DNA of 64,000 nucleotides from Neptunicoccus cionae (GCF_002860325.1 NZ_PKOJ01000001.1:124001-188000); one strand, 5' to 3'; numbered from the stretch's first letter, positions 1-7,811 are shown. The notes: generated by a model from the sequence alone, not told the origin. A program made the numbers and translations.

Positions 1-593
1 TAGGCCATCGCGCCCACCGCTTGCGCCCCGCCAATCCGGTAGACAGTTTCCACACCGGACAAACGCGCCGCCAACAGTACCAGCGGGTTAACCGCACCAT
101 TGGGGGTTGGCGCACAAATCACCAGATTCTCTACTCCGGCCACGGATGCCGGAATCGCGTTCATCAGCACACTGGACGGATAAGACGCCAGACCGCCCGG
201 AACATAGAGCCCCGCCGCCTCGACCGCGCTCCAGCGCCATCCGAGATGTGCGCCGCTATCGTCCTGCCACCACGCATCCTCAGGCAATTGCTTTTCGTGA
301 TAGGCGCGTATCCGTTCTGCGGCCAGTTCCAGCGCCGCGCGTTCCGCCGCAGGCACGGTTTCAATCGCTGCATCAATTTCCGCCTTGGAAAAGGCCAGCG
401 TTTCAGGGGTCAAATCCATGCCGTCGAATTTTGCCGTCAATTCGATCACGGCATCATCGCCACGGGCCTGAACATCAGCCAGAATATCCGCAACAACGGC
501 ATCCACCTGCACTTCTGTATCGCGTTTCAGATGCAGCAGATTATCGAAATCAGCGTCGAAGTCGGGGGAAGTGGTGTCTAGAAACAAGGGCAT
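1..593 (-). CDS. hisD: Histidinol dehydrogenase, partial (C-terminal part outside window)
   Basis: Catalyses the last two steps of histidine synthesis, oxidising L-histidinol to L-histidine with two NAD in the cytosol. About 197 N-terminal residues are visible, from the ATG at 593; the reading frame runs off the left edge. It begins MPLFLDTTSPDFDADF and contains the family segments AGLYVPGG and SVLMNAIPA followed by GVENLVICAPTPNG, all typical of HisD. An AGGAG ribosome site lies about 8 bases before the start. The gene follows a DUF2948 gene and murA on the same strand, an order common in Rhodobacteraceae. The zinc ligands and catalytic histidines cannot be checked because that part is missing. 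Confidence 0.93.
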   Translation of the reverse strand, partial: MPLFLDTTSPDFDADFDNLLHLKRDTEVQVDAVVADILADVQARGDDAVIELTAKFDGMDLTPETLAFSKAEIDAAIETVPAAERAALELAAERIRAYHEKQLPEDAWWQDDSGAHLGWRWSAVEAAGLYVPGGLASYPSSVLMNAIPASVAGVENLVICAPTPNGAVNPLVLLAARLSGVETVYRIGGAQAVGAMA

Positions 594-638
594 TGGCAAA
601 TTCTCCTGCCGTGCTCATACCCTTCCGCGCGTTCAGGC

Positions 639-1118
639 TCAAGCAGGATGCGAAGGGGTTTTGCCGGAGGGGGCAACATAGGGGCGCGTCACGTCTTTCA
701 GAGTGACATCGACACATTCCACATCCAATGCAATTGCGCCGTCCCCCGCCAGTGTAAGCAGGATGGTGCCTGCGCCGTCTTCGGCAGGTTCAAAGGTCAG
801 TGACAACAGGGAAATCACCTGATCCTTGTCCGTTATATCCAGACTGGAGGTGCGCACTTTGAGCACACTGTCCACCACCAGAACCGCCTGAACCCGCTCT
901 ACACTGCGCCGCGCAACAGAGGCGGCTTCGGCGTCTTCCCAACGGAACCGGTTTGCCAGAAGGCCGAACCGCCGCTGGCCTGACTGCCAGTCCATTTCAG
1001 ACACCGGCAGCACGGCATCCTGCAACATGGTAGAGACAGCCACCAGATCTTCCCCGTCCAGAGCCCGCAATCGCAGCGGCTGCTCTGCTCCGTCTTCGAA
1101 CTTTGCGTCCTGAACCAT
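639..1118 (-). CDS. DUF2948 family protein
   Basis: A 159-residue cytosolic protein of unknown function with no signal peptide or membrane segment. It matches what I know of the DUF2948 family, found in alphaproteobacteria directly downstream of murA. Motifs seen include LRLRALDGEDL near the N-terminus, the RRFGLLANRFRWED block in the middle and a beta-rich C-terminal half. Its ATG overlaps the murA stop codon by one base (TAATG), which implies translational coupling, and hisD follows 45 bases later. The family call rests on synteny and remembered sequence patterns. No catalytic residue can be named. Confidence 0.8.
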   Translation of the reverse strand: MVQDAKFEDGAEQPLRLRALDGEDLVAVSTMLQDAVLPVSEMDWQSGQRRFGLLANRFRWEDAEAASVARRSVERVQAVLVVDSVLKVRTSSLDITDKDQVISLLSLTFEPAEDGAGTILLTLAGDGAIALDVECVDVTLKDVTRPYVAPSGKTPSHPA

Positions 1119-2383
1119 TAGGCTTTCACTCGCTCAATCTTGGCACCAACCGCGCTGAATTTGCGCACAACTTTTTCATACCCGCGGTCCAGATGATATA
1201 CGCGGCTAACAATGGTTTCACCCTCTGCCGCCAGCCCGGCAAGGATCATCGAAACAGACGCCCGCAAATCCGTCGCCATCACCGGCGCACCTTTCAAACG
1301 GTCCACACCTTTAACAGTGGCCACCCCGCCGTGAACCTCAATATTCGCGCCCATTCGGATCAGCTCCGGCGCGTGCATAAAGCGGTTTTCGAAAATGGTT
1401 TCTTCCAGAACCGAAGTCCCTTCCGCTGTACAAAGAAGCGCCATCATCTGTGCCTGCAGATCCGTCGGAAAACCGGGGAAGATTTCGGTTTTCACATCCA
1501 CGGACTTGACCCGCGTGCCTTTGTTTCTGACCTTCAGCCCCTTGTCAGTCTCTTCAACCGAAATATCCGCCTCTTCCAGCTTGTCACAGAACGCGCCAAG
1601 CAAGTCGCGACGCCCGCCCAGAAGTTCCACCTTGCCACCGGCAATCGCAGGGGCGAGCATATAGGTCCCCAGTTCGATCCGGTCCGTTACAACCGGATGG
1701 GTCGCACCATGCAAACGGTCGACACCTTGAACTTCAATGCGGCTGGTTCCCTCGCCATCAATCTGCGCACCCATTTTGCGCAGACACTGGGCCAGATCGA
1801 CAATCTCCGGCTCTTTGGCTGCGTTTTCAATCACTGTGGTGCCTTTGGCCAGCGTCGCCGCCATCAGAACGTTTTCGGTTGCCCCGACAGAGGCGAAACG
1901 CAACGGAATGACAGCCCCTTTCAGCCCGCCGGTGGTTTTGGCGTGAAGATAGCCGTCTTTCAGTTCAATCTGCGCACCCATCAATTCCAGCGCATCGGTA
2001 TGAATGTCCATCGGCCGTGCCCCAATGGCACACCCGCCCGGCAGCGATACAACAGCATGGCCAAGCCGCGCCAGCATCGGGCCTAGGACCAGATTGGACG
2101 CCCGCATCTTGCGCACGATATCGTAATGGGCAACGTGGTTGCTGATTTCCTTGGTGCCGAGCGCCTGTACCGTCCCGTCCTGCAAACCGGCAACTTCCGT
2201 CCCGAGAGACGACAACAACTCTGCCATCGTTTTAATGTCCGACAGGCGCGGCGCATTGGTCAGCGTCAGCGGCTCCTCGCTCAGCAAGGTTGCCGGCATA
2301 AGCGTCAGACAGGCATTTTTCGCGCCTGCGATGGGAATTTCTCCGTTCACAGGCCCGTTGCCCGTTACGATAATGCTGTCCAT
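1118..2383 (-). CDS. murA: UDP-N-acetylglucosamine 1-carboxyvinyltransferase
   Basis: First committed step of peptidoglycan synthesis: transfers enolpyruvate from PEP to UDP-GlcNAc in the cytosol. The 421-residue length is normal for MurA. The active-site loop [11 protein letters not shown] carries the catalytic Cys at residue 118, the residue attacked by fosfomycin. The N-terminal substrate-binding stretch [13 protein letters not shown] is also present. It is the second gene of an apparent operon: a 54-residue protein ends 18 bases upstream, and the DUF2948 gene overlaps its stop codon. No oddities were seen. Confidence 0.97.
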   Translation of the reverse strand: MDSIIVTGNGPVNGEIPIAGAKNACLTLMPATLLSEEPLTLTNAPRLSDIKTMAELLSSLGTEVAGLQDGTVQALGTKEISNHVAHYDIVRKMRASNLVLGPMLARLGHAVVSLPGGCAIGARPMDIHTDALELMGAQIELKDGYLHAKTTGGLKGAVIPLRFASVGATENVLMAATLAKGTTVIENAAKEPEIVDLAQCLRKMGAQIDGEGTSRIEVQGVDRLHGATHPVVTDRIELGTYMLAPAIAGGKVELLGGRRDLLGAFCDKLEEADISVEETDKGLKVRNKGTRVKSVDVKTEIFPGFPTDLQAQMMALLCTAEGTSVLEETIFENRFMHAPELIRMGANIEVHGGVATVKGVDRLKGAPVMATDLRASVSMILAGLAAEGETIVSRVYHLDRGYEKVVRKFSAVGAKIERVKA

Positions 2384-2401
2384 GTTACGCTGCCCTCTGC
2401 G

Positions 2402-2566
2402 CTATTCGTTGTTATCTGATGCCGTGTCTGCCTTGCGCGCACGGCTCTGCTGCTTACGCCTTTGCAGGTTGTCACGCAATTGCTTGCGCAACCGCTCTGC
2501 CCGCTCTGCGGCGGCGCGTTCTTTGGGGGAAAGCTGTTCCCGGTTCTCTGCATCTGTCTTGCCCAT
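2402..2566 (-). CDS. Small basic conserved-type protein upstream of murA
   Basis: A 54-residue reading frame, MGKTDAENREQLSPKERAAA and onward, rich in Arg, Lys, Glu and Gln. It should form one long charged helix with no membrane segment. I recall similar short Arg/Lys-rich hypothetical proteins in Rhodobacteraceae in front of murA, but cannot verify this. It ends 18 bases before the murA start on the same strand, so it would be the first gene of the murA operon. The start is ATG at 2566; a GTG two codons upstream is the alternative, and no strong ribosome site is seen. Function unknown; nucleic-acid binding is a guess from charge. Confidence 0.6.
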   Translation of the reverse strand: MGKTDAENREQLSPKERAAAERAERLRKQLRDNLQRRKQQSRARKADTASDNNE

Positions 2567-2654
2567 AGCCACTCTGTACATCAGACTGACAAACCCGTCC
2601 AGTTAGGCCTTGCGTTCCCCAAAATTTCCGCTAAAACCCCGCCAATCACAGCAT

Positions 2655-2729
<75 letters not shown>

Positions 2730-2776
2730 TTTTCCCACTCTTTTGTCTATGCAGTCACGTTTGTGCTGAAATGTGC

Positions 2777-4504
2777 TTAGAAATCCGCGGATTCCGGTTT
2801 GAATGTGGCGATGTCGAAATTCACCAGCATGGTGTACGTGTTTTCTTCCTCGGTAATGTCGATGTCCGCATCCAGCTGGATTGCAAAAGCCGAGATAAGT
2901 TTTGCTCCCAGACCGGTGCTTTCCACATCCCGTTCCGCGCCCGTGGAATTCTTTAACTCCAGGCAGCATTTTGTCCCTTCATCAAGGTTTTTGAGTTCCA
3001 CAGAAATCCAGGGCTTCTGGCCCTCTGGTGCGCCCACGTATTTCATTGCGTTGGTTGCGGCTTCTGCGACCAGCAGCGACATCGGAACGGCCTGATCGGG
3101 GAAAAGCATCACATCTTCCACATCGAGCTTCACATCGATATCCATGCTCTTTTCCGAACCGATCTGGACAGTTTTTTCAATCACTTCGCGGATCAGTTCA
3201 CCCATGTTCACCTGCCCGCCTGTACCGCTTTGGTAAAGGTCGCGGTGAATGGTAGCGAGGCTGAGTACACGGTCCTGAATGCGGCGCAGCATCAGTTTGG
3301 TTTCGTCATGTTTCGCGGCACGAATTTGCATATTCAGGATCGAGGAAATCAGTTGCAGGTTGTTTTTGACCCGATGGTGCACTTCTTTCGTCAGCACCGA
3401 CTGATGCCGCATCGCGTCTTCCATTTTGGCTTCTTCACGCAGGATCGAATCCGCCATCGACAGGTAGGAATCCTGAATGGTGCGCAATTCGTTTGGCATG
3501 TCGCGTGCAATTGTGTCTGTCACCGATGTCCGGTCCCGAGCGAATTCGAGCATTTGCTGGCCAATGGAATTGATCTGGCGGGTCAGCAGCCGGTGAATGG
3601 TAATCAAAGCCACAGTCAGTGAAAAAATCCACATCAGTATCGGGAAGATCGAAGTCGACAGGATACGTAAAAAACGTTCCGATCTTTCCCTGTCAGACGA
3701 CCAGATACCTACAACAAACATCTGGCCGCCTTCGACCGGCACGGCTGTGTATGTACGCGGGACGCCGTCACTGCTGCGCGCCAGAAACACCCGCGGTCCG
3801 AAGGAGGAGAGCCAGTCGATGTTAAAACCGGTGGGTAAGGCCTTTTTGGCCACTTGCCAGTCATTCTGGGAGGAGAGAAGTTCCCCCTTGTGGTTGAGTG
3901 TGACAATATCGAAAAACTGGCCACTGGCGATAGTTTCGGTTTCAATGGTCAGCGCCTTGTGAGGCACCGTAATGGAAATAAATCCCGAGAGTGTGTCACG
4001 GCTGTAGAACGGCTGCATGATGAAAACCGCAGAAGCGCCTTCTGCCTGAAGGCTGCGTTTCGTGACAACCGCAGGTTTTCCAGCCTCTGCGACACTGGCA
4101 AAATCGGGAACGGGAAACTTGCGCTTGGACAGATCGTCAGACGAACACAGGCTACGCCCGGACAGGTCCACTACCTCGGCGAAGCTGTAACCTTTTACAC
4201 TGGCTACCAGTTTGGACAGGGCGCGATTGCACTGTTCTGTGTCGTTAAAGCTGTCCGAGAGCATCGCCCCCATGCCCCGCGCAGCGCCAAAGGCGCTCTG
4301 GATCACCAGTCGCTCTTGCAAGGCAGCTTGCTCTGTTAACGCCAGAAGCGCCAGCTCTTCATTCTGGCGCGCTTTGGTGGAAACAGAGTTGGTCTGGATC
4401 AGGGCGATCAAACCGATTGGCAAAAGAGCCAGCGACATCATCAGCACGAGGCGGATTCGCAGACTCTTATACCATTTAAGGTTTGTCTCTATCGTCTCGC
4501 TCAA
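2777..4504 (-). CDS. Membrane sensor histidine kinase (HisKA_2/HWE-like) of the general stress response
   Basis: A 575-residue sensor kinase. Membrane helices at about 18-38 and 281-303 bracket a 240-residue extracytoplasmic sensor region, probably Cache/PAS-like. A linker follows, then the HisKA_2 phosphorylation motif HHRVKNNLQL (phospho-acceptor probably H377) and a HATPase domain with N box EAATNAMKY (481-489) and G box GLGAKL (531-536). Kinases of this type next to nepR-ecfG are PhyK-like and phosphorylate PhyR. It probably starts at a TTG (4504) that overlaps the ecfG stop codon by two bases, suggesting coupling. The signal sensed is not evident. Confidence 0.88.
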   Translation of the reverse strand: MSETIETNLKWYKSLRIRLVLMMSLALLPIGLIALIQTNSVSTKARQNEELALLALTEQAALQERLVIQSAFGAARGMGAMLSDSFNDTEQCNRALSKLVASVKGYSFAEVVDLSGRSLCSSDDLSKRKFPVPDFASVAEAGKPAVVTKRSLQAEGASAVFIMQPFYSRDTLSGFISITVPHKALTIETETIASGQFFDIVTLNHKGELLSSQNDWQVAKKALPTGFNIDWLSSFGPRVFLARSSDGVPRTYTAVPVEGGQMFVVGIWSSDRERSERFLRILSTSIFPILMWIFSLTVALITIHRLLTRQINSIGQQMLEFARDRTSVTDTIARDMPNELRTIQDSYLSMADSILREEAKMEDAMRHQSVLTKEVHHRVKNNLQLISSILNMQIRAAKHDETKLMLRRIQDRVLSLATIHRDLYQSGTGGQVNMGELIREVIEKTVQIGSEKSMDIDVKLDVEDVMLFPDQAVPMSLLVAEAATNAMKYVGAPEGQKPWISVELKNLDEGTKCCLELKNSTGAERDVESTGLGAKLISAFAIQLDADIDITEEENTYTMLVNFDIATFKPESADF

Positions 4505-5058
4505 CGCTTTACCGGCGCGGAACTTGTAATCACCGCCATCGTCGCAGAGTCGGTCAGTTCCATGGGATCGCCCTCTGAAAGATTTAACAATTCGGTCAAT
4601 TTCTCCCGTCCACGGTTCACACGACTTTTCACAGTCCCAACCGCGACGCCAGTCATGGAGGCTGTTTCTTCATAAGTGAAACCGGAAGCGCCTACCAGAA
4701 TAAGCGCCTCGCGCTGTTCATCAGGCAGGGTCTCGAACGCCTCTTTAAAATCGCTCATCTGCATGCGGCCGTCATGGTCGGGTTTCACCGACAACCCTTC
4801 GGTAAACGCACCGTCTACGTCCGCCACTTCGCGATTGGATTTCCGCAAGCTAGAGTAATAAGTGTTCCGAAGGATCGTGAACAGCCAGGCCCTCATCTTG
4901 GACCCCGGTTCGAATTTATCTATATTTGTCCACGCCTTAACAACGGCATCCTGTACCATATCATCCGCTGTTGCAGAATTTCTGGTCAAGCTCAGGGCGA
5001 ACGCCCTTAGGGCCGGCAGATGCTCTACCAGCTCATTCCGCGGATCTGAGGACATCAT
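4501..5058 (-). CDS. ecfG: ECF sigma factor of the general stress response (EcfG family)
   Basis: Directs RNA polymerase to general-stress promoters (consensus GGAAC-N16/17-CGTT). The 185 residues hold sigma region 2 (LTRNSATADDMVQDAVVKAW, about 24-43, then the WLFTILRNTYYS block) and region 4 (LPDEQREALILV then GFTYEETA and VGTVKSRVNRGREKL). It overlaps nepR by four bases (ATGA) and the kinase start by two, so three regulators form one coupled operon. NepR should hold it inactive until phosphorylated PhyR removes NepR. There are two consecutive ATG codons at the start. Confidence 0.94.
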   Translation of the reverse strand: MMSSDPRNELVEHLPALRAFALSLTRNSATADDMVQDAVVKAWTNIDKFEPGSKMRAWLFTILRNTYYSSLRKSNREVADVDGAFTEGLSVKPDHDGRMQMSDFKEAFETLPDEQREALILVGASGFTYEETASMTGVAVGTVKSRVNRGREKLTELLNLSEGDPMELTDSATMAVITSSAPVKR

Positions 5059-5228
5059 TGGCTGTCCTTTTGGCTGGCATCTTGTGCTTTCAACACCGCC
5101 AGAAGATCCTTAAATCTGTCGGGAAGTTCCTCTTGGACCAGATCAGAGTATATCGTCTTCAGATTCTGGTCTATTAAGGTGGCTACCCGCTCTTTTTCTT
5201 TGTCGTCGCTTCTACTCATCAGGCCCAT
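5055..5228 (-). CDS. nepR: Anti-sigma factor NepR
   Basis: A 57-residue protein (54 if the ATG at 5219 is used) that sequesters EcfG and is itself titrated by phosphorylated PhyR. It carries the NepR signature: helix one IDQNLKTIYSDLVQEELPD followed by RFKDLLAVL. The ATG at 5228 is preferred because an AGAAGAAG stretch precedes it. Its TGA overlaps the ecfG ATG. It is transcribed from the minus-strand half of the palindromic EcfG promoter at 5262-5293, giving autoregulation. Confidence 0.92.
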   Translation of the reverse strand: MGLMSRSDDKEKERVATLIDQNLKTIYSDLVQEELPDRFKDLLAVLKAQDASQKDSQ

Positions 5229-5261
5229 AGCTTCTTCTACATAAAAATATTATCACACTAG

Positions 5262-5293
5262 GGAACCAAACGCGCAAGTATGCGTTTGGTTCC
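5262..5293 (-). promoter_or_regulatory. EcfG-dependent promoter of nepR-ecfG-kinase (minus-strand half of palindrome)
   Basis: Read on the minus strand, GGAACC (5293-5288) is the -35 element and CGTTT (5272-5268) the -10. There are 16 bases between GGAAC and CGTT, an exact match to the alphaproteobacterial EcfG consensus. The expected transcript start, near 5260, would leave a leader of about 30 bases before nepR. Confidence 0.85.
5262..5293 (+). promoter_or_regulatory. phyR promoter: EcfG-dependent promoter of phyR (plus-strand half of palindrome)
   Basis: On the plus strand, GGAACC (5262-5267) and CGTTT (5283-5287) with N16 form an EcfG promoter for phyR. The same 32 bases are a perfect inverted repeat: arm GGAACCAAACGC, 8-base centre GCAAGTAT, arm GCGTTTGGTTCC. 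The divergent promoters therefore occupy exactly the same DNA, and only one polymerase could bind at a time. Confidence 0.87.
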
Positions 5294-5320
5294 AAGGAAT
5301 ACGAAAAAAAGGCTAAAAAA

Positions 5321-6133
5321 ATGTCGACCACCCACTCCAATGAAGATTTTTCCGATCAGGTAGCCCGCGAGCTTCCGTTCCTGCGCCGCTACGCCCGTGC
5401 ATTGACGGGAACTCAAAGCAGTGGCGACCAGTATGCAGTTGCGACGCTGGAAGCAATTTTGCAGGACCGGTCGATCTTCGACAATACGTTGTCCGTCAAG
5501 GGAGGACTTTTCAAATGCTTCCACGCGATCTGGGCAAGCACTGGCGCACCGATCAATCGGGAAGACGCCGGAGAACTTGGCCCCGCATTCAAACACCTTG
5601 CTGCTCTTGGCGCCAACACCCGCGAAGCGCTGCTTCTTTCCACGGTTGAAGAATTCTCGATCCAGGAAATTGCCCTGATCATGGAAGTCTCCCGCGATGA
5701 TGTACGTCATCTGATCACCACAGCCCGCAAGGATATGGAAGACAGCATTTCCGGAAATATCATGATTATCGAGGACGAACCGATCATTGCCGCGGACATT
5801 AGCGCCATTGTCACCGACCTCGGTCATAAAGTTACCGGCATCGCCCGCACCCGAACCGCTGCTGTAGAACTTGGCAACAAAAAGAAACCCGATCTGATCC
5901 TTGCCGACATCCAGCTTGCGGATAATTCTTCGGGGATTGATGCGGTAAACGACCTTATGAAAGATCTCGGCGATACACCGGTGATTTTCATCACCGCCTT
6001 CCCGGAGCGTTTGCTGACAGGTGACCGTCCGGAACCTGCGTTCCTGATCTCGAAACCTTACAAGGAAGAGCAGGTCCAGTCTGCTGTAAGCCAGGCGATG
6101 TTCTTTGCCTCGACCGAGACTTTGAAAGTCTGA
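5321..6133 (+). CDS. phyR: Response regulator PhyR (sigma-like domain plus receiver)
   Basis: Anti-anti-sigma factor that turns on the general stress response by binding NepR when phosphorylated. Residues 1-140 mimic an EcfG sigma factor (regions 2 and 4). Residues 146-265 are a receiver domain with acidic pair E151/D152, phospho-acceptor D196 in ILADIQLAD and conserved K245 in SKPYK. The length of 270 is normal. It is divergent from nepR-ecfG, driven by the plus half of the palindromic promoter, with a leader of about 27 bases and AAGG ahead of the ATG. A bidirectional terminator follows. Confidence 0.96.
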   Translation: MSTTHSNEDFSDQVARELPFLRRYARALTGTQSSGDQYAVATLEAILQDRSIFDNTLSVKGGLFKCFHAIWASTGAPINREDAGELGPAFKHLAALGANTREALLLSTVEEFSIQEIALIMEVSRDDVRHLITTARKDMEDSISGNIMIIEDEPIIAADISAIVTDLGHKVTGIARTRTAAVELGNKKKPDLILADIQLADNSSGIDAVNDLMKDLGDTPVIFITAFPERLLTGDRPEPAFLISKPYKEEQVQSAVSQAMFFASTETLKV

Positions 6134-6153
6134 TTTTTTCCCTTCTTCACAAA

Positions 6154-6187
6154 AAAACCGCCCGCTGTCTGTACAGCGGGCGGTTTT
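6154..6187. terminator. Bidirectional terminator between phyR and dps
   Basis: Arms AAAACCGCCCGCTGT and its exact complement (6173-6187) enclose the 4-base loop CTGT. The A-run on the left and T-run on the right make it work for both convergent genes. Confidence 0.92.
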
Positions 6188-6202
6188 CGTTTGCGGACCG
6201 GA

Positions 6203-6700
6203 TTATTTTGCGGTGATCGCTTTCAACATCCAGACTGCCTGTTCATGAAAAGCAGCACGCGCGGTGGCGAGGTCTTCTGTAACCGGATCACCGTGATCTC
6301 CCGCCAGCTTGGTCAGTGCATGTAACCGATGGGAAACGGTTTCATGGTCTTTGGCGAGATCCTCGACCATCTCACCGGCAGAAGGCTGTCCTTCCAGATC
6401 CTTGATCCGGGAATCGGATATAATGGTAGACAGGTTCGACGGGGCAAGCTGGCCCAGGGCGCGAATTCGTTCGGCCAGCACGTCGGCTGCCTCGAAAAGG
6501 TTCTGATACTGTTCTTCCGTCAACTTATGCAGCGAGAAGAACAAAGGGCCTTCAACATTCCAGTGGTAGGCGTGGGTTTTGAACATCAGCCGGTACGTGT
6601 CGGCAAGCACATCGCTCAGACCTTGCGCAATCGCGTCAGCGTTACGCACGCCGGAGTTTACTTCATGTTCAGAGGGAACAACGTTCAATGGGGAGGTCAT
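6203..6700 (-). CDS. dps: Dps family DNA-binding ferritin-like protein
   Basis: Stores iron with peroxide as oxidant and protects DNA in starvation or oxidative stress. The 165 residues form a four-helix ferritin fold. The Dps ferroxidase signature is seen as KTHAYHWNVEG, then FSLHKLTEEQY and DVLAERIRALG. The ATG at 6700 is chosen because GAAAGGATC lies just upstream; an earlier in-frame start would add 14 unlikely residues. It lies beside the EcfG/PhyR locus, and Dps is a common member of that regulon. No own EcfG promoter was found directly upstream, so it may be read through from the DUF1328 gene. Confidence 0.93.
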   Translation of the reverse strand: MTSPLNVVPSEHEVNSGVRNADAIAQGLSDVLADTYRLMFKTHAYHWNVEGPLFFSLHKLTEEQYQNLFEAADVLAERIRALGQLAPSNLSTIISDSRIKDLEGQPSAGEMVEDLAKDHETVSHRLHALTKLAGDHGDPVTEDLATARAAFHEQAVWMLKAITAK

Positions 6701-6725
6701 GATTTTGATCCTTTCTTCAGTAGAA

Positions 6726-6751
6726 ACGGCCTCTGCGAACACAGAGGCCGT
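6726..6751 (-). terminator. Intercistronic hairpin between DUF1328 gene and dps
   Basis: Perfect 10-bp stem (ACGGCCTCTG and complement) with a 6-base loop. On the minus strand only a short T-rich tail follows, so it may partly terminate or stabilise a joint transcript rather than fully end it. Confidence 0.55.
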
Positions 6752-6778
6752 AGTTCAATTCAAGTGAGGTTTAGTGCG

Positions 6779-6949
6779 TTACCGCGATGCGCCACGCATG
6801 GCACGCACCACCAGCATCAGCACGAACAGCGCTACGAAAACAAAGAACAGCAACTGCGCGATACCAGCCGAAGCTGAAGCGATCCCGCCAAATCCAAACA
6901 ACGCCGCAACGATCGCGACAACGAAGAAGATTACAGCCCAATACAACAT
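6779..6949 (-). CDS. DUF1328 family small membrane protein
   Basis: A 56-residue protein starting [20 protein letters not shown], with two membrane helices (about 3-22 and 30-49) and the short [14 protein letters not shown] turn typical of the DUF1328/YtjA family. The AAGGA ribosome site sits 8 bases before the ATG. Function is unknown; family members are often stress-induced in alphaproteobacteria. It is upstream of dps on the same strand, and an EcfG-like promoter may precede it (7007-7031). Confidence 0.85.
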   Translation of the reverse strand: MLYWAVIFFVVAIVAALFGFGGIASASAGIAQLLFFVFVALFVLMLVVRAMRGASR

Positions 6950-7006
6950 AATTTAGTCCTTCCAGTTTTAATCACTGCGCCGGGATTGGCGCTCTCATGC
7001 TGAGTC

Positions 7007-7031
7007 AACACGTCGCAGTCTGAGAAGTTCC
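7007..7031 (-). promoter_or_regulatory. Candidate EcfG-type promoter of the DUF1328 gene
   Basis: On the minus strand GGAAC (7031-7027), 16 bases, then TGTT (7010-7007), one mismatch from the CGTT consensus. The spacing is correct and it lies about 58 bases before the DUF1328 start, within an EcfG-associated locus. The mismatch makes this tentative. Confidence 0.45.
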
Positions 7032-7054
7032 CGAAAATTTATTTTCCCAACCGT

Positions 7055-7080
7055 GGAACCAAAGCGCAGCCAGAAACGTT
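7055..7080 (+). promoter_or_regulatory. EcfG-dependent promoter of the DUF883/holin-like gene pair
   Basis: GGAACC (7055-7060) and CGTT (7077-7080) with 17 bases between GGAAC and CGTT match the EcfG consensus. The site lies 37 bases before the DUF883 start, putting this pair in the general stress regulon by inference. Confidence 0.8.
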
Positions 7081-7117
7081 TCTACGGTGAATGCTGTTTA
7101 TTTAAAGGAGTTCAGAT

Positions 7118-7447
7118 ATGGCACGTACATCTGCAAACGGTTCAGGCAAAGACGCGACGGTGGCCGATCTGAGCGCACAAATTGAAACCCTGCGCAAAGA
7201 TCTGAGCGCGTTGACCGGAACGATTAACGATCTTGGCAAAGCCAAAAGTTCAGAACTGAAAGAGGCCGCGACGGATCGCGTTGAAATGGCGCGTGAAAAA
7301 GGCGCACAGGCTGCTGAAGCTGTGACAAGCCGTGCGAAAGAGGTGCACGAACAGGCCAATGACTTCGTCAAGTCGCAACCGGCGACTGCGCTTGGTATTG
7401 CTGCAGGTCTCGGCTTCCTTGTAGGCATGCTGAACGCGCGCCGGTAA
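7118..7447 (+). CDS. DUF883 family (ElaB/YqjD-like) protein
   Basis: A 109-residue protein with a long, charged, probably coiled-coil helix (about 15-85) and a C-terminal hydrophobic segment TALGIAAGLGFLVGMLNARR that should anchor it in the inner membrane. This is the layout of the ElaB/YgaM/YqjD family, which can tether ribosomes in E. coli; whether that holds here is unknown. AAAGGAG lies 8 bases before the ATG. It follows a good EcfG promoter, and the next gene starts one base after its stop codon, so the two are an operon. Confidence 0.8.
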   Translation: MARTSANGSGKDATVADLSAQIETLRKDLSALTGTINDLGKAKSSELKEAATDRVEMAREKGAQAAEAVTSRAKEVHEQANDFVKSQPATALGIAAGLGFLVGMLNARR

Positions 7448-7448
7448 C

Positions 7449-7796
7449 ATGCTGTCCCAACTCAAACACGCCGCCGCACGCACCGCCCGACGGGCTGGTT
7501 TGATGTGTGGCGGCGCAATTCTGATGCTCGTCGGTCTGGCTTTCCTGACGGTCAGCCTCTGGTTGCACTTGTCACTGGTCTACGGCGCGGTGTTTGCTGC
7601 CACTGTCATTGGAACAGCCTACTTCGGTATCGGCCTTCTTATCGTTGGTATCGCAGCAGCGGGCGAAAAACCCCTGCCAGCAGACGAACATCCCCCTGTC
7701 CATGTGAACAAACGCCCCCCGCCCGCCGACGGTCCCGCGATCGTCGAAGCGTTTCTATACGGTATGCAGGCCGGCACCAAAGCCAAAAAGTCCTGA
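7449..7796 (+). CDS. Phage-holin-superfamily-like membrane protein, YqjE-type
   Basis: A 115-residue protein with two membrane helices (about 17-42 and 45-70) and a polar proline-rich C-terminal tail. The arrangement, one base behind a DUF883 gene, mirrors the yqjD-yqjE pair of other proteobacteria. That pairing and the two-helix topology are the basis for the call; the sequence itself shows no catalytic motif. It is probably expressed from the EcfG promoter at 7055-7080. It converges on the cytochrome gene with a gap of 15 bases and no clear terminator. Confidence 0.62.
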   Translation: MLSQLKHAAARTARRAGLMCGGAILMLVGLAFLTVSLWLHLSLVYGAVFAATVIGTAYFGIGLLIVGIAAAGEKPLPADEHPPVHVNKRPPPADGPAIVEAFLYGMQAGTKAKKS

Positions 7797-7811
7797 AGGC
7801 CTGACCTCGCC

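Noticed and set aside
1103-2086. 327-codon plus-strand frame
   Set aside because: Shadow of murA on the other strand.
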